In this document: piece by piece, positions 27,086 through 37,600 of the stretch
Layout: the number at the start of each line of letters is the position of its first letter
How positions within the stretch are numbered: the first letter of the stretch is position 1
NCBI RefSeq assembly: GCF_003390335.1
Contig: NZ_QUOU01000001.1
Coordinates: 2,914,001-2,978,000 of the forward strand
Source: Thalassotalea euphylliae
GTDB taxonomy: Bacteria; Pseudomonadota; Gammaproteobacteria; Enterobacterales; Alteromonadaceae
Length of the DNA stretch: 64,000 nt
Direction: 5' to 3'
Position numbers and translations under genes: made by a program
The notes under the pieces: model-generated
Seen by the model: the letters and a program-made list of their open reading frames with translations, nothing else
The model's database searches: none
Told to the model about the DNA's origin: nothing

Positions 27086-28945
27086 ATGCAATTTAACAAG
27101 TCACTATTAGCTTTAGCCCTCAGTACTGCCGTTCTAGCAGGCTGTGGCTCAGAGCAATCAACAACAACGACTGCACCAGCGGCAGAAAAGGCGACAGAAA
27201 GTACTGCTCAAGTTGCAGCCATGCAGCAAACTGAGTCGGAAAAAGCCAATGCCCTATTCGATCAAATCTTTGACGAAGGTATTGACCGCAACCCTATGAT
27301 GCAAACCTTCTTAGGTATCAAAAAAGATTACGACAAGTGGAATGACATTTCAGAAGAAAACGCGTTAAAAGAACTTGAAATCACTAAGCAAGATTTAAAG
27401 CGCATTCAACAACTTGACGTAAGCAAGCTAGACGCACAAACGGCGGTGAGCTACGCCCTGCTTGAGCAAAAGCTACAAAAAGAAATTGATGACTTCAAAT
27501 GGCGTCATCACAGTTATCCAGTCAACCAAATGTTTGGTATACACTCACAAGTACCTGCGATGCTGATCAACCAGCAAAGTATTGCCGATGAAAAAGAAGC
27601 AAACGACTACATTGCTCGTGTTAATGGTACCAACAAACTGATCAACCAATTAATTGACCAGCTAAAAATTCGTGAGCAAAAAGGCATTATCGCGCCTAAA
27701 TTCGTATTCCCACACGTCATTCGCGACTCTAAGAACATCTTGGCAGGTGCGCCATTTGAAGCTGGCGAAGACGGTACCATCTTGGCTGATTTTCGCAAGA
27801 AAGTGAATGCACTCACGTTAGATGACGCCAAGAAAGCGGCATTAATTAGTCAGGTTGAAAAAGCGCTTACCGAGCAACTTGAGCCAGCGTATCAAGCCCT
27901 AGTCGCTTATTTAACCGAGCTTGAGAAAAAAGCAGACACGCGTGATGGCGCTTGGAAATTCCCTGACGGCGAAGCATTTTTCAACAATGCCTTAAATCGC
28001 ACAACCACGACAGATTTAACCTCTGAGCAAATCCACGAAATTGGTTTAAGCGAAGTCGCACGCATTCACGATGAAATGCGTGCCATCATGAAAAAAGTAA
28101 ACTTTGAAGGTGACTTAGCCGCATTTTTCGAGTTTATGCGCAGTGACAAACAGTTCTATTACAACAGTGACGAAGCAGGTCGTGCGCGCTACTTGAAAGA
28201 AGCAACAGCGTATATTGATACCATGAAAGAGCGCTTAGACGAGCTGTTTTTAACTAAGCCCAAAGCAGGGTTAATTGTTAAAGCGGTTGAACCATTCCGC
28301 GAAAAATCTGCGGGTAAAGCTTTCTACCAGCAGCCAACACCTGACGGCTCTCGCCCGGGCATTTACTACGCTAACTTGTACGACATGGAAGCAATGCCAA
28401 CCTACCAAATGGAAGCCTTGGCTTACCACGAAGGTATTCCCGGACACCACATGGAAATCGCCATGAAGCAAGAGCTAGAAGGTATTCCCAAGTTCCGCAA
28501 GTTTGGCCGCTACACAGCTTACACCGAAGGCTGGGGGTTATACTCAGAAATGATCCCGAAAGAAATCGGTTTCTACCAAGACCCTTACTCAGATTTTGGT
28601 CGTTTGGCAATGGAGCTATGGCGCGCGTGTCGCTTAGTCGTGGATACAGGCATTCACGCGAAGCAATGGACACGTGAACAAGGTATTGAGTACTACGTCA
28701 CGAATACGCCAAATGCAAAATCTGACGCGGTGAAAATGGTAGAGCGCCATGTGGTGATGCCGTCACAAGCAACTGCGTACAAGATTGGTATGCTTAAAAT
28801 TGTTGAGTTGCGCGAAATGGCTAAAGCAAAACTGGGTGACAAGTTCGATATTCGCCAGTTCCACAACGTCGTATTGAGCCAAGGCCCAGTGCCACTGAAT
28901 GTGCTAACCGATATGGTGAACGAATACATTGCCCAAAATAGCTAA
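27086..28945 (+). CDS. DUF885-family lipoprotein, putative metallopeptidase
   Basis: 619 residues. The lipoprotein signal peptide ends in the lipobox LAGC (about 17-20), so it is lipid-anchored, followed by a flexible Thr/Ala/Glu linker. The DUF885 domain carries YHEGIPGHHME (about 450) and YTEGWGLYSE (about 478), which together resemble the zinc site of gluzincin-type peptidases (HExxH-like plus downstream Glu). Relatives are often annotated as prolyl or dipeptidyl peptidase-like. Good Shine-Dalgarno (GAAGGAAG). Single gene ending near a strong hairpin. Confidence 0.9.
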   Translation: MQFNKSLLALALSTAVLAGCGSEQSTTTTAPAAEKATESTAQVAAMQQTESEKANALFDQIFDEGIDRNPMMQTFLGIKKDYDKWNDISEENALKELEITKQDLKRIQQLDVSKLDAQTAVSYALLEQKLQKEIDDFKWRHHSYPVNQMFGIHSQVPAMLINQQSIADEKEANDYIARVNGTNKLINQLIDQLKIREQKGIIAPKFVFPHVIRDSKNILAGAPFEAGEDGTILADFRKKVNALTLDDAKKAALISQVEKALTEQLEPAYQALVAYLTELEKKADTRDGAWKFPDGEAFFNNALNRTTTTDLTSEQIHEIGLSEVARIHDEMRAIMKKVNFEGDLAAFFEFMRSDKQFYYNSDEAGRARYLKEATAYIDTMKERLDELFLTKPKAGLIVKAVEPFREKSAGKAFYQQPTPDGSRPGIYYANLYDMEAMPTYQMEALAYHEGIPGHHMEIAMKQELEGIPKFRKFGRYTAYTEGWGLYSEMIPKEIGFYQDPYSDFGRLAMELWRACRLVVDTGIHAKQWTREQGIEYYVTNTPNAKSDAVKMVERHVVMPSQATAYKIGMLKIVELREMAKAKLGDKFDIRQFHNVVLSQGPVPLNVLTDMVNEYIAQNS

Positions 28946-29015
28946 GACAACATCACTAAGACAACATAGCTAAGCCAAAGTAGCTAAGAAAAAGTAGCAA
29001 TACTTAACAATGACT

Positions 29016-29049
29016 AGCGCGTGTCCAGCAAACTGTACACGCGCTTTTT
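29016..29049. terminator. Terminator after the DUF885 gene
   Basis: Arms AGCGCGTGT and ACACGCGCT, nine perfect pairs with a 12-base loop, followed by TTTTTG. It is preceded by degenerate copies of CTAAGACAACAT. Confidence 0.85.
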
Positions 29050-29068
29050 GTCTGCTTTGAAAACCGCG

Positions 29069-29911
29069 TTATGGCCTTGCGAAAGCGTCATTCCCTAAAA
29101 CCTGTACATTTTGTGTGGGTGTCGGCATCGTAAATTCCGCTTGTTTAAGCGCCTGATAAACGGATAAATTCAATTGAAATCGCTGTGCAAAATACTCAGC
29201 AGTTGGTACCCAACAGCGATACACCAAATGAAAACCCAGCGGTGAAAAACGATCTATGCCCACCTGAATTTTTACCTCTTCACTGACCTTGTTTTGCAGT
29301 GTGCTTTGAATCAGCGCAATGGCCTGTTCCGGATCAGCGTCATAACCAATGGTAATTTCAGCTTCCATCAGCTTGTTTGCTTGGCTGTTGTGAAAAATCT
29401 CCCCCACCACTTCTTTGTTGGGAATAAAGATGCGCTCTCCGTCTTCATTGCGCAGCACTGTCATCGCTAACTTTATGTCATCAACAATACCGCAGCGCTG
29501 TTTAAGTACAATAGTGTCTCCTAATTTATAAGGTCGAGTCAGAATAATGGCAAGCCCTGCCCCATAGTTAGAAATTGGCCCTTGAATCGCGAGACTGATA
29601 CCAAAGGTTAGTGCCCCAATAGCAGCAATTAATGGCGCGATGGTAAAACCAAGTTGGCTGACCGCCACGATAACAAATAGTAAAATAACGGTAGTTTTGG
29701 CTAAGCTACTGAAAAAACCGCTTAACGTCGCATCTAAATTGCGCTTTTCACACAACTTATGCACCAATTTGCTGACTTTTGCGGCAAGCCACCAACCGAT
29801 AATCAAAATAACGACCGCGCCGAGAATCTGAAAACTATAAGTGACGATATACTCAGCAATTAAATCATATAGCTTTTTGACTTGTTGTAATTGATCCGCA
29901 GCTTCTTCCAT
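29069..29911 (-). CDS. mscS: Small-conductance mechanosensitive channel (MscS family)
   Basis: 280 residues, the size of E. coli MscS (286). Three membrane helices (about 24-45, 70-92, 96-120); the pore helix has the glycine/alanine pattern AIGALTFGISLAIQGPISNY, followed by the beta domain (RPYKLGDTIVLK) and the C-terminal alpha/beta domain with IPNKEVVG. It releases solutes under hypo-osmotic shock. Single gene. Confidence 0.93.
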   Translation of the reverse strand: MEEAADQLQQVKKLYDLIAEYIVTYSFQILGAVVILIIGWWLAAKVSKLVHKLCEKRNLDATLSGFFSSLAKTTVILLFVIVAVSQLGFTIAPLIAAIGALTFGISLAIQGPISNYGAGLAIILTRPYKLGDTIVLKQRCGIVDDIKLAMTVLRNEDGERIFIPNKEVVGEIFHNSQANKLMEAEITIGYDADPEQAIALIQSTLQNKVSEEVKIQVGIDRFSPLGFHLVYRCWVPTAEYFAQRFQLNLSVYQALKQAEFTMPTPTQNVQVLGNDAFARP

Positions 29912-30002
29912 GTTGTTCTCCCAACAGTTTTTATTAATTATTTACAACTCTTGATAATAATTGGGATATGATAAACAGCACAATAATTAATCAAGGAAAA
30001 TT

Positions 30003-30551
30003 ATGAATAACAAGTCTATTGCCCTCGTGCTCAGCACTGCCCTGTTGTGTGCTAGCCCTGCTCACGCCGAAGGTTGGTTGGAAAGCTTAAAAAACATGCT
30101 CGGTTTTGGCACCAGTGAAAGCCAACAAGAGCAAGCACCAGTAGCGAATATTGAAGGTTTAATGGAAAGCCTCAAGAGTTTGGGCGTTACGGAAAGTCAA
30201 ATTCAAGGTGGTTTAGCCGCTATTATGAATTTCGTTGCCAATAATATTTCAAGTGAACAATTTGGCCAGCTTGCAGAAGCTTTACCCGGCAGCAAAGAAC
30301 TATTAGACGCGGTACCAGATATCAGCCAGCTAGAGTCTGGCTCTGGGCTTTCTGGGTTGCTCGACAAAGCCAGCGAGTACAGTGAAACACTCAAAGCGGC
30401 CAATGATGTGAAAAAGCAATTTGAAGTTATTGGCTTATCGCCTGACATGATTGGCCAGTACTCAGCGAAAATTCAAGAGTATTTAGACACACCAGAAGGC
30501 GCGCAAGCTAAACAAATTATTCAAGATAGCTTGGGTAAGCTACTCGGTTAG
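30003..30551 (+). CDS. DUF2780-like secreted protein
   Basis: 182 residues with a signal peptide (about 1-22, ending AHAEG). The mature part is short, alpha-helical and acidic, with repeated LxxLG and SLxxLG patterns (ESLKSLGVTESQIQGG; SPDMIGQYSAKIQEYL). This matches the DUF2780 family (VcgC/VcgE), whose function is unknown. ATG with AAGG just upstream. Single gene, divergent from mscS. Confidence 0.8.
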   Translation: MNNKSIALVLSTALLCASPAHAEGWLESLKNMLGFGTSESQQEQAPVANIEGLMESLKSLGVTESQIQGGLAAIMNFVANNISSEQFGQLAEALPGSKELLDAVPDISQLESGSGLSGLLDKASEYSETLKAANDVKKQFEVIGLSPDMIGQYSAKIQEYLDTPEGAQAKQIIQDSLGKLLG

Positions 30552-30626
30552 CGGCTATTAAGTCGCCATGTTCAAATGACCGCTATGTCAGTTTATAGCG
30601 GCGCCGCACATCGCTGCATACATAGA

Positions 30627-30643
30627 GCCTCATTAGTTGAGGC
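30627..30643. terminator. Short hairpin between DUF2780 and HlyD genes
   Basis: Arms GCCTCA and TGAGGC with a 5-base loop; no clear U-run. A second dyad (CCGCTA...TAGCGG) lies at about 30580-30602. One of them probably terminates the convergent transcripts. Confidence 0.4.
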
Positions 30644-30654
30644 CCTATCGCTAC

Positions 30655-31989
30655 TTAGCTTTCTCGCCACGCCCTATCAATAGTATCCACCAAAGGTTGT
30701 AATAAATATTCTAGCGCCGTGCGCTCTCCTGTTTGAATAAAGACTTCTGCAGGCATGCCGGGGATGAGTTCCTGTTCGTCAAGCTTTTTCAGCTCCTCAG
30801 TGGTCACGCTAACCCTGACTAAAAAAAAGGTTATACCTGTGCGCTCATCTAGCATACTATCGGCTGACACGTATTTTACGCGCCCCTGTAATTCAGGCGT
30901 AGTGCGCTGCTGAAAGCCAGAGAGCTTAACTCTGGCTTGCTGACCAACAATAACATCGTCGATATCGGCGGGGGTGACTTGGCCCTCAATAATCAGCTTG
31001 TCGTCTGCGGGTACTATTTCGAGCAATAATTGACCCGGTACAACAACACCGCCAATGGTATGAACGTTAAGCCCGACAACCGTTCCGGTCACGGGTGCTT
31101 TGACCACCATTTGTTGAAGCGTGTGAGCGGCAGCAATTTCACGCTCTTGCAAATCAATAATCTGCTGTTCAACTTCTTGTAAGTCCGCTAAAACCTCTTC
31201 ATTAAAGCTTCGCTGGAGCCTGATCAATTCCAGTTTTTTCTCATCAATACTCGAACGAGCGCCTGCAATTAAAGAGATAAACTCACCACGCTCCCCTTCA
31301 AGTTGTGCCAAATTACGCTCAAGCTCCAATAGCCGACCGTTATCCACTAACCCTTGCTCTCTTAACTGTCGCAGATTAACCAACTCGTCGCTGCTAATGG
31401 TCACTTGTCGATCTGTGGCTTGCTTTTGCGCTTGATAGCCATCAATTTGCGTTAACAAATTATCGATTTGCTGGGCTAAAATTTGTTGCTGAGATGTCTG
31501 AACTTCACGCCGAATAGCGAACAACGACTTTTGTGCAGCCATCAACCCCAGCTTGTCTTGAGCGACTTTGCTCTCAGGTGTTGGTGTGGTGCTAGACCAC
31601 GAAAAATCTGGCGCATCAGCGCCATCTCGCTCCGCTTGTAATCTCGCTCTTTGAACACGGGCGGCAAATAACGCACTGCGAACAACGGCTAATGAAGACT
31701 CTGCTTGCACTGGGTCAAGTAATACCATTACGTCACCATGAGCGACTTGCTGACCATCTTTCACTAACACTTCACTTACGACACCGCCGTCTAAGTGTTG
31801 TATCTGCTTGCGATTAGTGTCTACTTTAATTTGACCAGAAGCGATAATGGCACTGGCGAGCGGCGCTGTCATGGCCCACAAAGCACTACCCACGACAAAA
31901 ACGACAATGATAACCAGACCCAATAGCATAGGCTGCTTGATCGACGTATTTACGCTGGTCACTTGAGTTGTTTGAAAAGCGTTTGCCAT
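30655..31989 (-). CDS. Type I secretion membrane fusion protein (HlyD family)
   Basis: 444 residues. One membrane helix (about 20-42), a biotinyl-lipoyl half-motif, a long coiled-coil hairpin (about 150-285, Gln/Glu/Leu-rich) and a beta-barrel region (VVKAPVTGTVVGLNVHTIGG) followed by the family's C-terminal barrel. It spans the periplasm between the ABC exporter and the outer-membrane TolC protein. It is the last gene of the minus-strand secretion locus, 92 bp after the ABC exporter; the gap contains imperfect tandem copies of AGTTAACTCAATTT. Substrate is most likely the giant protein upstream. Confidence 0.93.
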   Translation of the reverse strand: MANAFQTTQVTSVNTSIKQPMLLGLVIIVVFVVGSALWAMTAPLASAIIASGQIKVDTNRKQIQHLDGGVVSEVLVKDGQQVAHGDVMVLLDPVQAESSLAVVRSALFAARVQRARLQAERDGADAPDFSWSSTTPTPESKVAQDKLGLMAAQKSLFAIRREVQTSQQQILAQQIDNLLTQIDGYQAQKQATDRQVTISSDELVNLRQLREQGLVDNGRLLELERNLAQLEGERGEFISLIAGARSSIDEKKLELIRLQRSFNEEVLADLQEVEQQIIDLQEREIAAAHTLQQMVVKAPVTGTVVGLNVHTIGGVVVPGQLLLEIVPADDKLIIEGQVTPADIDDVIVGQQARVKLSGFQQRTTPELQGRVKYVSADSMLDERTGITFFLVRVSVTTEELKKLDEQELIPGMPAEVFIQTGERTALEYLLQPLVDTIDRAWRES

Positions 31990-32081
31990 ATTTCACTCGA
32001 TATTAATTGACTCATTATTAATTAACTAAGTACTAGCTTACTAGGTGCTAGTTAACTCAATTTTAGCTAACTCAATTTCAG

Positions 32082-33770
32082 TTAACTCGACTGCGTTTCC
32101 ACCACGGGCCTGATCAGTTGGCTCATAATTTCCTGTGTTTCACCCAAAGCCGCTATTCGACCATTACGCAGCACTAACAGCTGATCGGTAACATTCATTA
32201 GCGCTGGCCGATGACCAATAACAATGACAGTTGCCCCTTGTTGTTTGAGTGCCACAATAGCTTTCATCACGCTGCGTTCGGCTTCTGCATCCAGTGACGA
32301 AGTGGGTTCATCCAAAAGTACCAATTTAGGTTGGCCAAATACTGCCCTAGCGAGGGCTACACGCTGACGCTGGCCGCCTGACAACACTTCGCCAAAATCA
32401 CCCGCCGCACAGTTATACCCTTGTTCAAGATGCAAAATCATGTCATGCACACCCGCAAGCTGGCCAGCCTGCATAATTTGCTCCGGTGATGCATCTTTAA
32501 ATCGCGCGATATTTTCAGCAATAGTGCCGGGAAATAATTCAACTTCTTGTGGCAAATAACCTATATAAGGGCCAAGTTGCTCCCTGTCCCATTGATCATA
32601 AGTGGCGTTATCTAACCTGATCTCGCCATGCAGTGGTTTAGCTAAGCCAAGCAACAATTTTCCTAAGGTTGTTTTCCCCGCCGCATTGGGACCAGTAATA
32701 CCAAGTACTGTACCCGCTGATAATTGAAAACTGATATCTTTTAATAACGGCGACTCACTGCCTTCGAACTGATAAATAATATTTTTAACCGCTAAATTGC
32801 CGACTGGCTCCGGTAAGGGGAGTGGCTCTATTGGCTCAGCAAAATGTTGTTGGAAGCCAATTAACCTTGCTTTAGCGTCTCGCGCTTGAATCACTAATCG
32901 CCAGCCACTAATGCACGCTTCAATAGGCGCTAGCCCGCGTCCCATAATGATAGATGCCGCAATCATAACTCCAGGTGAAGACTCTTGATGAATCACTAAA
33001 AAAGCGCCCATGCCTAAAATCCCAACCTGCAAGCTAAATCGGATACCTTTTGACAATGATGAAATATAGCCACTGCGCTGAGTTGCAACGGCGCTTGTCG
33101 CTAAGCTTTGCATACGCGGCTCTCGCCATTTGGCCTTTAAGCTATCGGCCATACCCATGGCATAAATTGCGCTTTGCTGACGGGCACATATATCGGTAAA
33201 GCGGTAAGCCTCACCGCTCGCGACCGTGCTGTCAGATTGCACTTTACGGGTTAAGCTTTCACCGACAAGTGCCAGCAAAAATAAAACAATGGCACCCGCC
33301 AAGGCGAGATGCCCGAGCCATGGATGTAAAACATAAATAAGCCCTAAATACAGCGGCGTCCAAGGCGCATCCATAATCGCCGCAAGTGCAGGGCTAGAGA
33401 TAAACGAACGCACCGTTTCAATATCGCGCAGCGGCTGGCTATGGCCACCTTGCTCTAATATATTTTTGAAGGTATAGCTGGCGACATCATTTTCAAAGCG
33501 GCAGCCTACGCGTGAAAGTACAAGGCTGCGAACACTATCAAGAGCCATTAACACCATCAATGCGCCAATGGCAAATAAGGTCAGAAACAACAAGGTTGGC
33601 TGGCTGGCGGAAATCAGTACGCGATCATAAACCTGTAGCATATACAGCGGTGACACCAACATGAGTATATTGATTACACAGCTAAATAAAATGACGGGAA
33701 TAAGTGAGCGCTTAATCTGTCCAAGCGCCCGATAAAAAGGGAGTTCATCGCTATTAGGTGCCATCAGCAC
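32082..33770 (-). CDS. Type I secretion ABC exporter, PrtD type
   Basis: 562 residues from a GTG start (AAGG 6 bases upstream; ATG two codons later also possible). Six membrane helices fill the first ~300 residues; the nucleotide-binding domain has Walker A GPNAAGKTT, the signature LSGGQRQR, Walker B LVLLDEPTSS and the switch histidine in VIGHRP. There is no N-terminal C39 peptidase or C39-like domain, which places it with PrtD/AprD-type exporters. It works as a dimer in the inner membrane with the HlyD protein. The co-oriented giant gene is the likely substrate. Confidence 0.94.
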   Translation of the reverse strand: MLMAPNSDELPFYRALGQIKRSLIPVILFSCVINILMLVSPLYMLQVYDRVLISASQPTLLFLTLFAIGALMVLMALDSVRSLVLSRVGCRFENDVASYTFKNILEQGGHSQPLRDIETVRSFISSPALAAIMDAPWTPLYLGLIYVLHPWLGHLALAGAIVLFLLALVGESLTRKVQSDSTVASGEAYRFTDICARQQSAIYAMGMADSLKAKWREPRMQSLATSAVATQRSGYISSLSKGIRFSLQVGILGMGAFLVIHQESSPGVMIAASIIMGRGLAPIEACISGWRLVIQARDAKARLIGFQQHFAEPIEPLPLPEPVGNLAVKNIIYQFEGSESPLLKDISFQLSAGTVLGITGPNAAGKTTLGKLLLGLAKPLHGEIRLDNATYDQWDREQLGPYIGYLPQEVELFPGTIAENIARFKDASPEQIMQAGQLAGVHDMILHLEQGYNCAAGDFGEVLSGGQRQRVALARAVFGQPKLVLLDEPTSSLDAEAERSVMKAIVALKQQGATVIVIGHRPALMNVTDQLLVLRNGRIAALGETQEIMSQLIRPVVETQSS

Positions 33771-33804
33771 TAATCGCCTTCGCTAGCACGTAAAATCAGC
33801 TGAA

Positions 33805-34491
33805 CTAACTTTTTCTACGCAATAAGTAACCGCTAAAAATTAATGCGAGTAACCAAAATGTACTCGGTGTAGGTATTGTCTGAATAAGATTACCAGCTAG
33901 CCTAAATGCCATATTGGTGTTTATATCACCAAATATAATTTGGTTACTTTGTAAAGGACTAATCGCCGCAGGAGGAGCGCCTGGTGTTCCTGAGATAGCT
34001 GAGAGTTGCCAACCAACTGGTGACGGTGAGCCATTTGTGGGGCTAGCTGCCACTTGAAAAAAATAATCACCAGCCAACAAGTTTTGCGGTGTGGCGAGTG
34101 TTAAAGTATGCGAATACAACTGTCCTACCTGAGCGCCAAAATCAGCCACTAGCGTTTCAACTAGCTGATTTCGAGAGACCATAGCACTCCATATTGGTGC
34201 ATCTATTGTTGTTCCACCTAAATTACTGTATATCGCCAGATCAAATTCGTTTGACACAAGTCCTTGCCCTTCAAATGTCCAAAATTCGATCTCTGTCAAT
34301 TCAGCACCACTAGTTAGCATAAAATTGTCAATCACTTTACCCAAGCCAATTGAAGGAGGCCCAGAGAAGACAGGTGCTGGTGACGTAAGTGGATTTTGAC
34401 TGAATAACAAAGCGGCCTGACTCGAAGAGGTCACAAACACACTAAATAACAACAATAGATGACCCAAACGTACGGATAATAACTTAACCAT
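33805..34491 (-). CDS. PEP-CTERM-like secreted protein
   Basis: 228 residues from the ATG at 34491, chosen because AGGAG lies 7 bases upstream; an ATG 11 codons earlier has none. Signal peptide (about 5-27, ending SQAAL), then a beta-rich domain with DYFFQVAASP and a C-terminal tail of the PEP-CTERM form: TPST, a hydrophobic helix (FWLLALIFSGYLL) and a basic end (RRKS). Such tails are recognised by exosortases or related sorting enzymes; here PEP is replaced by PTP, a variant seen in marine gammaproteobacteria. No exosortase gene is in the window. It lies between the giant gene and its exporter, so a role in surface attachment of the system is possible but unproven. Confidence 0.82.
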   Translation of the reverse strand: MVKLLSVRLGHLLLLFSVFVTSSSQAALLFSQNPLTSPAPVFSGPPSIGLGKVIDNFMLTSGAELTEIEFWTFEGQGLVSNEFDLAIYSNLGGTTIDAPIWSAMVSRNQLVETLVADFGAQVGQLYSHTLTLATPQNLLAGDYFFQVAASPTNGSPSPVGWQLSAISGTPGAPPAAISPLQSNQIIFGDINTNMAFRLAGNLIQTIPTPSTFWLLALIFSGYLLRRKS

Positions 34492-34629
34492 TCCTTGACT
34501 CCTTATTTTTGTTTTCTGCTGCATTTTATGGCGACTAACTCATACCTGATAACTTTCTATGCAACAATTACGCCTTGAAAATATTATCTTTATTAACAAA
34601 AAGATAAGTAATATGGATTACAAAACGGC

Positions 34630-34654
34630 GTGTCGATGTTAAAAACATCGACAC
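34630..34654 (-). terminator. Hairpin between the giant gene and the PEP-CTERM gene
   Basis: Arms GTGTCGATGTT and AACATCGACAC, eleven perfect pairs with a 3-base loop, 10 bp after the giant gene's stop. Read leftward it is followed by GCCGTTTTG, a weak U-run, so it may partly terminate transcription and reduce expression of the exporter genes downstream. Confidence 0.65.
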
Positions 34655-34664
34655 ACTTAATTCG

Positions 34665-37600
34665 CTACCTTAACCACATTTGAAAATCGTCATAACGATC
34701 AATCAATTGGTCTTCCCAAGGACTAATGTCAGCATTCGCATATTCAATCAGTTCAGCTAACTCAAGCAATGGCGATGCCTTAGCTGACGCTAGTTTGGCA
34801 ACCATTTCAACATTATCAGTAGTCGTCTTGTTTTGACTCATTAATAAATTAAAATCGAATGTCACACCGAAAGTATGCTCCCCTACGATGCCATCTTTCT
34901 CGCCGTCATTAACTTGCTGTGGCGCATTGACTTCACTTTGACGAACAATTTCTCCTGCTACTAGCGAGTCGTAATCAAACTTAACATCAAAGCTATGTAG
35001 GTTTGCTGCTAACGCTTTGTCTGAGTCACCTGCTTTGTCGCGTATATTCACGTTGCTTTGGCGAACAACCGCGCCTGCTGCCAATGAATCGTAATCAAAT
35101 TCAACATCAAAGCTGTGTAGGTTTGCTGCTAACGCTTTGCCTGAATCATCCACTTTGTCGCGTAAATTCACGTCACTTTGGCGAACAACGGCGCCTTCTG
35201 CCAATGAATCGTAATCAAACTTAACATCAAAGCTATGTAAGTTTGCTGAAATCAATTTCTGCGAATCATTAATGCTGTGCATGCCAACATTACTTTCCTT
35301 TATTCCACCTTTCTCTGGCTGTAGCTCATCCTTTTTGGATAAGCTAGTTAGCGTGGATTGGCTAAGCGCTATGTTGTTCGCAAGCTCGCTTCCTTGATCG
35401 GACGAAGGTCGATAACCAAACTGTAAATAGTCGATATAGAAGTCACTACCTGAATTCGGTTCGCCAGCTGTCGCAACCCCACTATCGTTCGCATAACTGC
35501 CATAGACAAAATTACTGCCATCATAAGCACCGGCATTAAAGACGACATAACTAAACGCCTGAGTTGTCGCAAAGCTGATATCAACATTACCGTCGGCCTC
35601 ACCTAAAACCATCATCTCTTCAATTAAACTGCCATCGTCTGCCAACAACTGAATTCTGGCGGCTTCGTGCAAGCCTTCACCTTCGTTGGCAAATAGATTG
35701 GTGAAAGTAAGTGAGCCATTAAACGCGGCATCCGTTAGTGATACACGCAGGCCTTCAGTACCATCCAGCTCTTGGAATACCGGACTAGTCAGTGAGGTAT
35801 TGCCGCTCACCCCTAAGTCGCCCAGTGCAATATCTTGACCAGATAGCTGCCACGAATCGAACCCCACAAATGATGCCGGCGTCCACGTTTCGCTTGCGTT
35901 GTCAGTTTGCGCTTTGTGCTCAATCGCCAAACCTTGCGTTGTCCAGCTGTTTTGCCAACCGAGTGGGTCAAAAAAGCTTAGGAATGTTGAAGCTTCACCA
36001 ACTTTTAAGCCAACATCAATATCATCGATTACGCCAAGGTCAAAAGTACCGGAGTCTGTGACGACCTGAACACTCACACTGTAAAAGCCAAGATCACTGT
36101 ACTGATGCACTAGTGCGCTGGTATCAGGGAAAGACTCAATTGGTGAGCCATCTCCCCAATTGACCAAAATTGCATTAATTGGCTCAGCACTGGTAATGGC
36201 CAAATCCAAACTGACATCTTCATTGCGCAAACTAAATTCTGGCATATCGCCATTCCCCGTTGGCGGTACAAAGGTATCTTCAACGGTTACCGCTTTAGTG
36301 GCCACATCCGTAAAGACGCCGTCTTCATCTTCAAGGCTAACACTAATGGTAAAATCACCTGCGGCTGCATAGGTATGGGTGACATCACCGACACTGGAGA
36401 AGGTGTCGATTGTGCCATCGCCCCAATCCACCGTTATACCGTTGGCAACAATTGTGTCATCACCCGGGTCGACTATTGCGCCAAGGGTTAAGGTGTAAAG
36501 TGTATTTTGGATTGTGGTATCCGCGCCTGTTGCCGTGGTATCGGGCGCAACATTATTAACGGTGACATCTAACGTACCCGCCGGGAAAGTGCCATCATCA
36601 TTGATGATACTAACTGAAATGGTGTGACTTGCTGGGCCGTCAGCAAAGACATGATTCACATCGCCCAAGCTGGCGACTGATTGCACCGCAGTGCCATCCC
36701 CCCAGTCAATCAGGTATTCAGTCACTGGGTCGTCACCCGGGTCAATTAAGTTCGATAGGGTTAAGGTATATGCGCTGCCTTCATCCACCTCAGCATCACC
36801 AGCGAGGGTTAATGTGGGGGCAACATCGTTCACCGTAATGGCTAAACTTGCTGCGGTAACTGTACCGTCTTCATCAGTGACTTCCAGCGTGATAGTCGGT
36901 GTTGTCTCGCCATCAACAAAGATATGGTCATAATCCCCCGCCCCAGTATAGGCGGTGCTGCTACCATCGCCCCAGTTGATGACCGCATTAGTCACGGTAT
37001 CATCACCCGGATCAACAATATCCCCTAAGGTCAAGGTATAGGTGCTACCTTCATCAACCTCAACGTCACCTGCAATGCTCGCCGTGGGTGAAATATTGGC
37101 GACATTAACCACAAAGCTCTCACTGTCACTTTCCCCGGCTTCGTCGGTAATTGTCACCGTCACATTTTGCGCAGCATCACCATCCGCAAAGGTGTTACTG
37201 ATATCAAAGTCACTAGCACCTGCCGCTACCGCAAAGCTATCATCAATAACAGTGTCGCCATCCCAGTCAATATCCACTGTCCAGCCCGCGGCGCCATTGT
37301 CTTCGCCATCAGTAAAGTTAATGGTGCGGGTGAAATTATCACCTTCGTTAATATTGGCATCGGCTTGCGGTACAACATCGACAGTGGCTGCAGGTGCATT
37401 TACGGTGACCGCTTTGGTGGCAACATCGCTAAATTGCCCGTCTTCATCTTCCAGACTAATACTGATAGTAAAATCACCTGCGGCTGCATAGGTATGGGTG
37501 ACATCACCGACACTGGAGAAGGTGTCGATTGTGCCATCGCCCCAATCCACCGTTATACCGTTGGCAACAATTGTGTCATCACCCGGGTCGACTATTGCGC

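Noticed and set aside
28942..29000. Short degenerate tandem repeat (CTAAGACAACAT-like) after the DUF885 gene
   Set aside because: Only four imperfect units with no coding or known regulatory meaning; probably replication slippage.
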